This document shows, piece by piece, positions 35,245-43,158 of a DNA stretch of 64,000 nt. Below the pieces are notes generated by a model that searched no databases, was not told the origin of the DNA, and worked only from the letters and a program-made list of their open reading frames with translations. Position numbers and translations under genes: made by a program. Origin of the DNA: Streptomyces cylindrosporus (GTDB taxonomy: Bacteria; Actinomycetota; Actinomycetes; Streptomycetales; Streptomycetaceae); contig NZ_JALDAY010000013.1 in the NCBI RefSeq assembly GCF_022698165.1, positions 124,001-188,000 of the forward strand, in the 5' to 3' direction. How positions within the stretch are numbered: position 1 is the stretch's first letter; each line of letters starts with the position of its first letter.

Positions 35245-36311
35245 TGCTGGGACTCCTTCACGTTCGCCGCGGCCGTCGCCCGCGCCTTGAGGACACCGTC
35301 GAGCCGTGCGAAGACCCGCAGGGCGTTGCCTCCGTAGACCGCCTGCCGGTCGCTGTCGCTCAGGCTGTCGATGGAGTCGAGGGTGTATTTGGTGTCGTCG
35401 AACCGGCGCCCGGTCTCGGGGTCCACGCTGCGGACGGCGCCGATCATCTCCGAGGCGAACAGCACGTTGCGGGCCGGGATGATGTCGAGCAGCAGTTCCA
35501 TGCCGCGCTTGTGGTACACGCAGGTGTCGAAGTACACGTTGCGCAGGACCGACTCCTCCAGCGGCGGCCGGCCGCGGTCCTGCATCATGCCGCGGTAGCG
35601 GCCCCAGTGGTACGGGACGGCACCGCCGCCGTGCGGCAGGATGAGCCGCAGCGTCGGGAAGTCCTTGAACAGGTCCGACTCGCACAGTTGCATGAACGCC
35701 GCGGTGTCACCGGCGAGATAGTGGGCGCAGGTGCCTTGCAGGGCCGGGTTCCTCGACATCGCGACGTGGACCATCGCGGGGACGTCGAGCTCGACCATCT
35801 TCTCGTAGAGCGGGTAGTAGACGCGGTCGGTCAGCGGCGGGGCCTGGTAGTACCCGTCCGACGGGTCGGGGTTGAGGAGACAGCCGACGAATCCCAACTC
35901 CTCGACACAGCGCTCCAGTTCGCTGACGGAGTTGCGCACGGAGGTGGCGAGGGCGTCGCCCGGGGACTGCGGCAGCTGGCACACGCCCACGAACCGCTCG
36001 GGGAAGAGACCGCACACCCGGGCGATCAGGTCGTTGCTGACGCGCGACCAGTCGAGGCTGGTGACCTCGTCGCCGTAGTGGTGGGCCATCTTGCCCGCGC
36101 CGGGGGAGAAGACCGTCAGGTCCGTGCCCCGCTCGATCTGCAGCTTGAGCTGCCCGTTCTCGATGGCACCGCGGATCTCGTCGTCGCTGATGTGCAGTTC
36201 GTCGGGCGACACGCGGGTGCCCGACTCCTCGAACGCCTGGATCTGCCTCTCTCGCCACTTGCCCAGCGCGGGGGGCGCCGTGGTGAAGTGGCCATGGCAG
36301 TCGATGATCAT
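35241..36311 (-). CDS. ligJ: LigJ-like 4-oxalomesaconate hydratase (amidohydrolase family)
   Basis: A 356-residue metal-dependent hydratase of the amidohydrolase superfamily. It begins MIIDCHGHFT and shares with LigJ the segments ISDDEIR, ERFVGVCQLPQSP, VEELGFVGCLLNPDP, LTDRVYYPLYEKMVELDVP, LILPHGGGAVPYHWGR and NVYFDTCVYH. The His pair at residues 6 and 8 and the later HGGG should bind metal. It hydrates 4-oxalomesaconate to 4-carboxy-4-hydroxy-2-oxoadipate in the protocatechuate 4,5-cleavage and gallate pathways. GGAG lies seven bases before the ATG. The next enzyme, an aldolase, is immediately upstream in the operon. Confidence 0.88.
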   Translation of the reverse strand: MIIDCHGHFTTAPPALGKWRERQIQAFEESGTRVSPDELHISDDEIRGAIENGQLKLQIERGTDLTVFSPGAGKMAHHYGDEVTSLDWSRVSNDLIARVCGLFPERFVGVCQLPQSPGDALATSVRNSVSELERCVEELGFVGCLLNPDPSDGYYQAPPLTDRVYYPLYEKMVELDVPAMVHVAMSRNPALQGTCAHYLAGDTAAFMQLCESDLFKDFPTLRLILPHGGGAVPYHWGRYRGMMQDRGRPPLEESVLRNVYFDTCVYHKRGMELLLDIIPARNVLFASEMIGAVRSVDPETGRRFDDTKYTLDSIDSLSDSDRQAVYGGNALRVFARLDGVLKARATAAANVKESQQ

Positions 36312-36373
36312 GGAATACTCCGAGACTTGCGTAGCGGTGGTGGCGTGGGGGTGCGCGGACCGCGCGGGGGCGG

Positions 36374-37234
36374 TCAGTCGCGGCCGGTCAGCTCGCGGGC
36401 CTTGTCCAGGCCGGGGTAGGTGCGCACCGGCGCCGACATCAGGAAGCGGTATCCGTCGTCGAGCACCTGCTTGACGTTGCCGGCGGTGACATGGGGGTGG
36501 CCCACGGCGACGCCGCGCTCACCGCAGATGTCGAGGATCCGGCGCTTGCACTCCAGCACCCGTGGATGCTCGTACTGGCGGGGGAAGCCCAGTTCCTGGC
36601 TCATGTCGCCCTCGCCGATCAGGATCAGCCCGATCCCCGGTACCTGGTCGAGGATGTCCGCCAGGTTCCGGATGCCGAGCTGGTCCTCGATCATGAGGCC
36701 GACGAGGATCTCCCCGTCCGGGGCGAGCGGCCACACGTCGGCCCTGGCGTAGTACTCGATGTTGGAGATGCCCCAGTAGCGGGTGGCCGCGTGCGGACCG
36801 TCCCCGCGCAGGCCGGCGGGCTCGTAGTGCGGAGCGTCGGGCAGCCGGGGGTAGCGGCAGGCGGCGACGGCGTTACGGGCCTCCTCGACCGTGGAGATGT
36901 GCGGCCAGACAATGCCGAACGCACCGAGGTCGAGGGCCTGCTTGGCGTGCCACTGGGCCTTCTCCGCGCCGTTGGCGGGGATGCGCACCAGCGGGGTGAC
37001 GGCGGGTGCGAGGCTGTCCGCCTCGAAGATCTGACGACGGCTCAGCAGGTACTGGAAGCTGTCTTTGAGGGCGTTGATGTCCCAGGGTTTGTGCTCCATC
37101 TCGAACACCACGGCGTCGTAGGCGGAGTTGCTCAGCTCGACCGCCGAGGCGGGGTCGGCCGCAGAAAAGGTCGCGAAGACGTGCTGCCCCGCGTCCAGGG
37201 CGCCGATCACCTTGTTGAGCCTGGACGTTGTCAT
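36374..37234 (-). CDS. HpcH/HpaI-family aldolase
   Basis: A 286-residue class II aldolase. Family traits are FEMEHKP early in the barrel, TPLVRIPANGAEKAQWHAKQ, a LDLGAFGIVWPHIS metal/substrate strand, GLMIEDQLGIRNL and IGEGDMSQELG. Such enzymes cleave 4-hydroxy-2-oxo acids to pyruvate plus an aldehyde or keto acid. Directly beside a LigJ-like hydratase it is a good candidate for cleaving 4-carboxy-4-hydroxy-2-oxoadipate to pyruvate and oxaloacetate, a job done in sphingomonads by the unrelated LigK. It overlaps the CoxG-like gene by an ATGA. Confidence 0.88.
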   Translation of the reverse strand: MTTSRLNKVIGALDAGQHVFATFSAADPASAVELSNSAYDAVVFEMEHKPWDINALKDSFQYLLSRRQIFEADSLAPAVTPLVRIPANGAEKAQWHAKQALDLGAFGIVWPHISTVEEARNAVAACRYPRLPDAPHYEPAGLRGDGPHAATRYWGISNIEYYARADVWPLAPDGEILVGLMIEDQLGIRNLADILDQVPGIGLILIGEGDMSQELGFPRQYEHPRVLECKRRILDICGERGVAVGHPHVTAGNVKQVLDDGYRFLMSAPVRTYPGLDKARELTGRD

Positions 37235-37899
37235 CGGCGACTCCCCTGTCCGACCTGGCCGAGTGTTTCTGCGGACGCGCCCGCCGAGGGCGTCGGCGGA
37301 TGCGGCGACTGTCCTTGGCGCCTGGCTCGCCGCCCCGCCCACCACGCGCGCAGGCGGGCGATCAGACCGGTGGGGCGGGATACGGCCGCGGACGCGTCCG
37401 AAGGCGCCGGGGCGGGCGACCCGGCGGCTGCCGCAACGGGCTCGGCGGTCGCCGCGCACGCCTTGACCAGTTCGTCGGTGAATTCCTTCGTCATCCGGGC
37501 GACGACCATCGAGGCGCCCGACTCGATCAACTTGGCGAGTTTGCCGTTGAGTTTGATCTCACCGTCGCAGAAGACCCGGGAGCTGCCGGGGGTCTGGCCC
37601 TCGGCGACCCGGAAGGTGGCGCCGGCGCTGAAGCGGGTGGCGCCCTGCCCGTCCGCACCCCGGGCGGTCAGACGGCCCTCATGTTCGGGTTCATCGAGGT
37701 CCAGGGCCACCCGGGCGGCGAACTTGACCCGGAGGCCGCCGAATCTGACGGCCAGGGCTCCGTCGAAGGACCCGTCGTCGTGCGACGCGCCGAGCTCTGC
37801 GCCGCCGATGCACGACACGACGGCAGAGGGGTCGGAGATGACTTCCCAGACACGGTCGGGCGGACTCGGTACGGCGATCTCTTCCTTGATCGATATCAA
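37231..37899 (-). CDS. CoxG-like SRPBCC domain protein
   Basis: A 222-residue protein. The only suitable start is TTG at 37899, with AGG nine bases upstream. Residues 1-150 follow the CoxG/SRPBCC fold: VPSPPDRVWEVISDP, a VVSCIGGAEL segment and a long C-terminal helix KLIESGASMVVARMTKEF. A Pro/Ala linker and a basic Trp-containing segment (LRAWWAGRRARR) follow, which may bind membrane. CoxG anchors CO dehydrogenase in Oligotropha, but no molybdo-enzyme is here. It is the first of the aromatic catabolic genes downstream of the ATPase gene. Confidence 0.75.
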   Translation of the reverse strand: MISIKEEIAVPSPPDRVWEVISDPSAVVSCIGGAELGASHDDGSFDGALAVRFGGLRVKFAARVALDLDEPEHEGRLTARGADGQGATRFSAGATFRVAEGQTPGSSRVFCDGEIKLNGKLAKLIESGASMVVARMTKEFTDELVKACAATAEPVAAAAGSPAPAPSDASAAVSRPTGLIARLRAWWAGRRARRQGQSPHPPTPSAGASAETLGQVGQGSRR

Positions 37900-38053
37900 A
37901 ACTGTGAACCTAACTCGGCGGCGGCACGACGTCCGAAAACCTCGGAAAAAGGCATGACGGCATGGCGATTTGGCGACTTGACGGCATAGAGCCTTGACGG
38001 CTTCGCAGCGTGGGGCGGACGGTCGCCGACTGCGGCGGCCGGCTCGGTCCGCG

Positions 38054-38848
38054 CTACGCGGCGGACTTGCGCTCGGCGGCGAAGAGTCCCCAGAGGTCGT
38101 TGTAGAGCTCAGAGAACTCAGGGGTCTCGACGAGCGCGCCGATCTGGCGCGGGCGCTCGAAGGGAACCGGGATGACGCGGCGGACCGTTCCGGGGCCCTT
38201 CGACATCACGACGACCTCGTCGGCCAGGTAGATGGCCTCGTTGAGATCGTGCGTGACGAAGATGAGAGTCCCGTTCTGCTCACGCCAGATGTTGAGCAGT
38301 TCCTGCTGGAGCTCGAGCCGCGTGATGGCGTCCAGTGGCCCGAACGGCTCGTCCATCAGCACGATGGACGGGTTGTAGATCAGCGCACGCGCGATGGCGC
38401 AGCGCTTCTGCATACCGCCCGACAACTCCCGGGGGAAGTGGTTCTCGAAGCCGCTCAGCCCGACGAGATCGACCCAGTGCGCGATGCGCTCCTCGCGCTC
38501 CGCCTTGGGCACCTTGCGGAACTTGAGCGCCAGGCCGATGTTGGCCTTCACGCTCAGCCAGGGCAGCAGATGCGAGTGCTGAGTCACGTACGCGGCATCG
38601 GAGTTGACGCTGGTGACGCGCTCGCCGGAGTAGTGGACCTCGCCCTGAGTGGGCGTGAGCAGTCCGGCGGCCAGGTTGAGGATGGTGCTCTTCCCGCACC
38701 CGCTGGGCCCGATCACGGCGACGACCTTGCCGCGGTCGACCGTGAACGACACATCCCGGATCGCCGGTCGATGAGTGCCGGGGAACTGCAGGGTGACGTC
38801 GTCGAGACGGAGTGCCTCCGGGTGAAGGGTGCGCTGACTGGTCGACAT
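38054..38848 (-). CDS. ABC transporter ATPase (SsuB/TauB-like)
   Basis: A 264-residue nucleotide-binding protein. Walker A is GPSGCGKST at about 47-55, the signature is ELSGGMQKR, Walker B is IVLMDEPFG and the switch His is in FVTHDLNEA. GAGGAG lies seven bases before the ATG. It energises the importer whose permease and binding protein are at 24159-26160. It is the first gene of the long minus-strand unit and lies just downstream of the four-operator region. The 154-bp gap to the CoxG-like gene could contain a second promoter. Confidence 0.92.
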   Translation of the reverse strand: MSTSQRTLHPEALRLDDVTLQFPGTHRPAIRDVSFTVDRGKVVAVIGPSGCGKSTILNLAAGLLTPTQGEVHYSGERVTSVNSDAAYVTQHSHLLPWLSVKANIGLALKFRKVPKAEREERIAHWVDLVGLSGFENHFPRELSGGMQKRCAIARALIYNPSIVLMDEPFGPLDAITRLELQQELLNIWREQNGTLIFVTHDLNEAIYLADEVVVMSKGPGTVRRVIPVPFERPRQIGALVETPEFSELYNDLWGLFAAERKSAA

Positions 38849-39035
38849 GGCTGTCTCCTCGGCTCCCGCACCGCCACGGGACGAAGCGGGCGCCGTGCGC
38901 TCGTGCCGGTAGTGGCGGTGGTGTGTGACGTGAACTGCTGACAGTGGAGTGGAGTGATCGAGGCCTCGGAGGAGTGCCGGGGTCGGCTTGATTCTTCCGG
39001 CGAGGCAGTCTCGGCGACACCGCGTGTCCCCGAGA

Positions 39036-39046
39036 TTGTCCGACAA
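39036..39046. promoter_or_regulatory. FadR/GntR-type operator, outer site (TTGTCCGACAA)
   Basis: A perfect inverted repeat with five-base arms around one centre base. It matches the FadR-subfamily consensus TNGTNNNACNA. It lies about 190 bases before the ATPase start. Confidence 0.65.
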
Positions 39047-39142
39047 GCGGTGATGCGAACGTAGCACCGTCGACTTACGCGGACAAGGATCCTGCGGAAA
39101 AACGTGCCCGTCTCATAGGTGACAGGCGACCCTGGCCCGACA

Positions 39143-39153
39143 TTGTTGGACAA
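39143..39153. promoter_or_regulatory. FadR/GntR-type operator, inner site (TTGTTGGACAA)
   Basis: Matches TNGTNNNACNA in full. It is 107 bases from the outer left site. Confidence 0.6.
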
Positions 39154-39312
39154 CATGAGTGCCGACACGCGTCCCGTTCACGATCACGCATGGCCCGAAG
39201 CCGCGTGTCCCCGCCTGCCGGCCGTACAGGTTCCCGGCGATCGGGTCCGCCGGTGGTGCGGCCACCTCCCCGGCGGTCCGGTTCGTCCCGCGCGTGGCGC
39301 GGGTGGGGGCGA

Positions 39313-39323
39313 TTGTTGGGCAA
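39313..39323. promoter_or_regulatory. FadR/GntR-type operator, inner site (TTGTTGGGCAA)
   Basis: One base off the TNGTNNNACNA consensus, flanked to give ATTG...CAAT. It is 108 bases from the right outer site and 170 from the other inner site. Confidence 0.5.
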
Positions 39324-39420
39324 TCCATGCGGAGGTCGGGCACTCAGGCCTATCGGAGAACTGCCTATGCGTGCACGCTTCTTGCCCGGACCATCTCGGG
39401 GAGTTACGTTCCCGGAGGCA

Positions 39421-39431
39421 TTGTCCGACAA
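39421..39431. promoter_or_regulatory. FadR/GntR-type operator, outer site (TTGTCCGACAA)
   Basis: Identical to the site at 39036. It lies about 65 bases before the lactonase-fold gene, a position compatible with repression of that promoter. Confidence 0.65.
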
Positions 39432-39495
39432 CCCGTGACGCTCATCCTCCGCGTCGTCGGTCACCGCGCCCTGTCATGAGAAAGGCGTCCGCTCG

Positions 39496-40752
39496 ATGAA
39501 CGACTCTCCCGGACCTGAGTCTGACCCGCGTGCCGCCCGCGACGGCCGGCCGTCTCCTGCGCCACCCTCGCGGAGAACCGTGCTGACGGCCATGACGATG
39601 TCGGTGGCGGCGGCCACGCCCCTGCTCTCCGGCACGCCCGCCGACGCCGCTCCGAACCGGCCGGGCGATCTGCTCTACATCGGCACCTGGGGGCAGGGCC
39701 TGGTGTACGCGGTGCGGTTCGACCCCGACCGCGGAACCATGACCTCACTGGGGTCCGTGGCCCAGGTCAGCTCGAACTGGCTCGTCACGCATCCCACCCG
39801 CCCGATTCTGTACGTCGCCGGCGGCGAGCAGGGCGGATACATACGCGCCTTCCACATGGACGACGCCTCGGGAGCGCTGCGACAACTCGACGAGATCACG
39901 GTCGAGGCCGTCCCGACCGGCAGCGGCGGGCTGTCGTACATCGGACTGACCGGGAAGGCGGACGCCCTGCTGGTCGCCGACTTCGCGGCCGGAACCGCGG
40001 TGACCGTGCCGGTGGGCCAGGGCGGCGGCCTGCGCGCCGTCGCGTCGACCGTCCAGGATGTCGGATCCGGCCCCAGTCCACGCCAGACGGGACCGCACCC
40101 CCATCACGTGATCATCGACCCGAGCCGCCGGTACGCGCTGGTCGCGGACTTCGGCGCGGACCGGGTGTTCGTCTACGACTACGACCAGGCCACCCAACGG
40201 ATGTCGGCCGGCACGCCCGACGGGCCGGGCTTCCACGCGACCGCACCCGGCTCGGGCCCGCGACGGCTGGCCTTTCATCCGGACGGCCGGACGCTGTACC
40301 TGCTGAATGAACTGACCGCTGACATAGAGGTGTTGGGGTGGGATGCGACACATGGCGTGATGACGACTCGTCAGGTCCTGTCGACCAACGCGGCTGACCA
40401 CACCGGAACCACGAGCGCCGCCGAGCTGGCCATAAGCCGCGACGGCCGTCATGTGTACACATCCAACCGCGGCGAGAACGCGCTGGTCGTCTTCTCCACG
40501 CACCCGGCGACCGGCCTGCTCACGGAACGTCAGCGCATCCCCTGTGCCGGTGTCACGCCGTGGAGCTTCGCCCTCCACCCCGGCGGACGGTGGCTGTTCG
40601 TCGCGAACGAGGCGAGCGGGAGCGTGAACCTCTTCTCGGTCGACCGGGCCACCGGACGTCTCACCGACACGGGCACCTCCGTCGCCGTGCCCTACCCCGA
40701 CTGCATCGCCTTCCGCACACGCGAGCAAGGACCCGGCACCGGTCCTTCGTGA
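39496..40752 (+). CDS. Exported lactonase-fold (seven-bladed propeller) protein
   Basis: A 418-residue protein. An N-terminal segment with a basic RR pair (PSRRTVLTAMTMSVAAATP) and cleavage near ADA looks like a Tat signal. The mature part matches the lactonase/6-phosphogluconolactonase propeller family: repeated blades such as TGPHPHHVIIDPSRRYALVAD, PRRLAFHPDGRTLYLLNE and TPWSFALHPGGRWLFVANE. It may open a lactone from aromatic breakdown outside the cytoplasm, or bind ligand. A 3-carboxymuconate-cyclase-like role is an alternative. It is divergent from the long operon and probably shares its regulators. Confidence 0.82.
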   Translation: MNDSPGPESDPRAARDGRPSPAPPSRRTVLTAMTMSVAAATPLLSGTPADAAPNRPGDLLYIGTWGQGLVYAVRFDPDRGTMTSLGSVAQVSSNWLVTHPTRPILYVAGGEQGGYIRAFHMDDASGALRQLDEITVEAVPTGSGGLSYIGLTGKADALLVADFAAGTAVTVPVGQGGGLRAVASTVQDVGSGPSPRQTGPHPHHVIIDPSRRYALVADFGADRVFVYDYDQATQRMSAGTPDGPGFHATAPGSGPRRLAFHPDGRTLYLLNELTADIEVLGWDATHGVMTTRQVLSTNAADHTGTTSAAELAISRDGRHVYTSNRGENALVVFSTHPATGLLTERQRIPCAGVTPWSFALHPGGRWLFVANEASGSVNLFSVDRATGRLTDTGTSVAVPYPDCIAFRTREQGPGTGPS

Positions 40753-40865
40753 GGGCGAGGGCTCCCGCGGGACGGCCGTCGGGGCTGTTCGGAGGGTCGG
40801 GCAGGCTCGGTCGCCAGCCATACTGCTCGATACGCGCCGGACCTCCCCGACCCACAGGTGATCAT

Positions 40866-41558
40866 GTGAACCCGAAGCATCACGACGGCACGGCCGAAGC
40901 CGAGAAGAGCCCGTCGACGCGACAGAGCCAGGCCTACGAAGGTCTGCGCGCGCTCCTGCGATCGGGAACCTTCGCGCCGGGCACTCGTCTCACCGAAGCG
41001 GACCTGACGCAGCGGTTCGGCGTGTCGCGCAGCACCATGCGGGCGGTGCTGGTGCAGCTCGCGCAGGAGGGTTACGTGACCAGCGAGGTCAACCGGGGTG
41101 TCCGTACCCGTGACTTCACGGTCGAGGAAGCCCTGGACATCCTGGAGGCGCGGGAGACACTCGAAGCCGCCCTGGCCGGCAAAGCCGCCGAACGCGCGAC
41201 CGAGGAGGAGATCGAGGAGCTGCGCCGCACATTGCAGCTCATGGCCGACTGCCAGGCGAACGGTGACGAAGCGGGCTACTCCCAGGGCAACCGGACCTTC
41301 CACCAGCAGATCAAGCGCGCCGCTCACCAGCAGACCCTGGCCCGTGCCTACGACACCTTGCTCTATCCCCTCGTCATGAGGCAGTACCGCGACCTCACCG
41401 TGCCACATCCGCGGACCGGATCGCTGGAGGAGCACCAGGCCATCTTCCTGGCCGTACTCACCCGCAACCCCGAGGCGGCCGCCGCCGCGATGCGCCACCA
41501 CGTCGGCTCCGCCCGCCGGGCGCTGCTGCTGCGATCGGCCCGGGACGCCGACGACTGA
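40866..41558 (+). CDS. GntR-family (FCD/FadR type) regulator, paralogue 2
   Basis: A 230-residue regulator closely similar to the protein at 27816-28520, with the same winged HTH (PGTRLTEADLTQRFGVSRST) and FCD domain (FHQQIKRAAHQQ, AMRHHVGSARRALLL). The chosen GTG start has AGGTG six bases upstream. It follows the lactonase-fold gene on the same strand and flanks the other side of the operator cluster from its paralogue. The two could bind the same sites as homo- or heterodimers, with different ligands. Confidence 0.9.
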   Translation: MNPKHHDGTAEAEKSPSTRQSQAYEGLRALLRSGTFAPGTRLTEADLTQRFGVSRSTMRAVLVQLAQEGYVTSEVNRGVRTRDFTVEEALDILEARETLEAALAGKAAERATEEEIEELRRTLQLMADCQANGDEAGYSQGNRTFHQQIKRAAHQQTLARAYDTLLYPLVMRQYRDLTVPHPRTGSLEEHQAIFLAVLTRNPEAAAAAMRHHVGSARRALLLRSARDADD

Positions 41559-41616
41559 GTGCAGTACTTGGTGGTGGGGCATGCTCGTACCGGCATTGAC
41601 CGAGGTGTGCTTGTGG

Positions 41617-42237
41617 TTACTGGTCGCCGTGCAGGTACCGGGTGATCACGGCGACCAGCTCCGTCTCCAGCCTCTCGACCTGGTTGGGGTGGGGGGTTGC
41701 CATGAGTTTGTGGGTGTTCATCTCCACGGTCCCCACGACGAGTTCCGCGGCCATGTCGAGGTCCTGCACCCGGACATCCGGATGGCTGGCGAACACGTCG
41801 CGTACCTGCCTCACCCGGGCTTTGCCGTGCCGGTCGATCGCTTCGATCAGGTCACTGGAGACCGGCGCTTCCTCGATCATGATCCGCAGGAGCTGGGGGT
41901 CGTCGCGATGGTGGTCGATCGCGTCGCGGACCAGGGACCGGACGGCTTCCTTCAGGCTGCCGGGAGTCATGTCCAGCTCATCGGCTCCTGTCCATGCGCC
42001 GCGGTCGATGTGCCGGATCAGCAGCTCGGCGAGGATGGCGTCCTTGTTCGGGAAGTACTGGTAGAGCGAGCCGATGGACATGCGGGCCTGTTCGGCGATC
42101 CGGTTGGTGGTGCCGGCCGCGTACCCGTACTCGGCGAAAACGTGAGCAGCTGCGGTGAGGATGCGCTCGCGGGTGAGTTCGGCGCGTACCTGTCGGGGCT
42201 TGCGACGTGGGGCGAGTCGGCGGTCGGCGGATGTCAT
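41617..42237 (-). CDS. TetR-family transcriptional regulator
   Basis: A 206-residue regulator started at the ATG with AAGGAA seven bases upstream. The HTH covers about 22-68, with RILTAAAHVFAEYGYAAGTTNRI and the recognition helix SIGSLYQYFPNKDAIL. The C-terminal domain resembles the TetR_C/AcrR ligand domain. It diverges from the siderophore-interacting-type gene; a perfect palindrome in the spacer is the likely operator. It probably controls the two redox genes downstream on the plus strand. Confidence 0.88.
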   Translation of the reverse strand: MTSADRRLAPRRKPRQVRAELTRERILTAAAHVFAEYGYAAGTTNRIAEQARMSIGSLYQYFPNKDAILAELLIRHIDRGAWTGADELDMTPGSLKEAVRSLVRDAIDHHRDDPQLLRIMIEEAPVSSDLIEAIDRHGKARVRQVRDVFASHPDVRVQDLDMAAELVVGTVEMNTHKLMATPHPNQVERLETELVAVITRYLHGDQ

Positions 42238-42278
42238 CCGTGGTTCCTTCTGGCCGGTGGAAAGCGAGTAGCCAATAG

Positions 42279-42294
42279 CTGAGCTTTTGCTCAG
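42279..42294. promoter_or_regulatory. Palindromic operator candidate between TetR and SIP genes
   Basis: CTGAGC and GCTCAG form six-base perfect arms around TTTT. It is centred about 50 bases before both gene starts. A TetR dimer at this place would block both promoters. Confidence 0.55.
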
Positions 42295-42341
42295 AATACT
42301 GTCATGAGCTGCGGAAACAAGAGGAACCAAAGCCTGGGAGT

Positions 42342-43148
42342 GTGGCGGTGATCCCCCGGGTGAGCCTCCCCTGGGAGCGCAGGATGATCACGTTGGAGGT
42401 GCGGCGCTGTCAGCCGGTCTCGCCCGGCTTCGCCACCGTCACCCTGGGCGGCCCCGACATCCGGCACCTCGTTCCAGGAGGCCCTGACCAGGCTGTCCGT
42501 CTCTTCTTCCCGCGGGAGGGGCAGCCCGAGCTGCGGATGCCGACCGTCTCGAACGAGGCGTGGATGGCGCAGGTCCTGCTGATGCCGAAAGCGGCCCGTC
42601 CGTGGGTGCGCAACCTGACCATCCGGAGCCTGCGCCCGGTGGAGCGGGAGCTCGACATCGAGTTCGCCCTCCACGGCGACTCGCCCATGACCTCGTGGGT
42701 CCGCCGGGTCCGGCCGGGTGACCCTGCCGGGATCTTCGATCTCGGCTCCATGTACCGGCCGCCCGAGCACGCCCGGGGGCGTCTGCTGGTGGGCGATGAG
42801 AGTGCGCTGCCGGCCATCTTGTCGATCCTGGACAGTGACCCGAACCCGCCGCCCACCGATGTCTTCGTGGAGGTGGCGAGCGCGTACGACATCCGGTCCG
42901 TGTCCACGCCGCCCGGGGTGCGCATGCACTGGCTCAGCCGCGACAGCGAGAGCCTGCGTCCCGGTGTCCGTGCGCTGGAGGCAGTCGGTGATGCCGAGCT
43001 GCCCGAAGCCCCCCTCTATGCGTGGGTGGCGGGTGAGACCCGGCTGGCCACTGGTGTCCGGCGGCACCTGGTCAACGACCGCGGCGTACCCAAGCGGGAC
43101 GTCTCCTTCTACGGCTACTGGCGACTGGGCCGGTCGGCCCCCGGCTGA
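42342..43148 (+). CDS. Siderophore-interacting protein-type FAD oxidoreductase
   Basis: A 268-residue protein of the SIP/FAD_binding_9 family. The N-terminal barrel contains SPGFATVTLGGPD and a long RNLTIRSLRPVERELDIEF strand, which is the R-x-Y-T-x-R-like FAD site (Tyr replaced by Leu). The NAD(P)H region includes RLLVGDESALPAI. Such proteins reduce ferric siderophores or share in electron transfer. Start could be GTG 42342 or 42348; the second is better placed relative to GGGAG. It is ten bases before the following fusion gene. Confidence 0.82.
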   Translation: MAVIPRVSLPWERRMITLEVRRCQPVSPGFATVTLGGPDIRHLVPGGPDQAVRLFFPREGQPELRMPTVSNEAWMAQVLLMPKAARPWVRNLTIRSLRPVERELDIEFALHGDSPMTSWVRRVRPGDPAGIFDLGSMYRPPEHARGRLLVGDESALPAILSILDSDPNPPPTDVFVEVASAYDIRSVSTPPGVRMHWLSRDSESLRPGVRALEAVGDAELPEAPLYAWVAGETRLATGVRRHLVNDRGVPKRDVSFYGYWRLGRSAPG

Positions 43149-43158
43149 AAGAACCCTC

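Larger units (their letters stand above)
38849..39495. promoter_or_regulatory. Divergent promoter region of the catabolic operons
   Basis: 647 bp with no credible gene. It separates the minus-strand catabolic operon from the plus-strand lactonase gene. It holds four operator-like palindromes centred near 39041, 39148, 39318 and 39426. Their centres are symmetric about 39233. I did not assign -10/-35 boxes. Confidence 0.6.

Noticed and set aside
37955..38003. Three copies of TGACGGC[AT]T spaced 24 and 16 bp between ATPase and CoxG-like genes
   Set aside because: Copies are short and unevenly spaced; could be chance in this composition. Not called as an operator.
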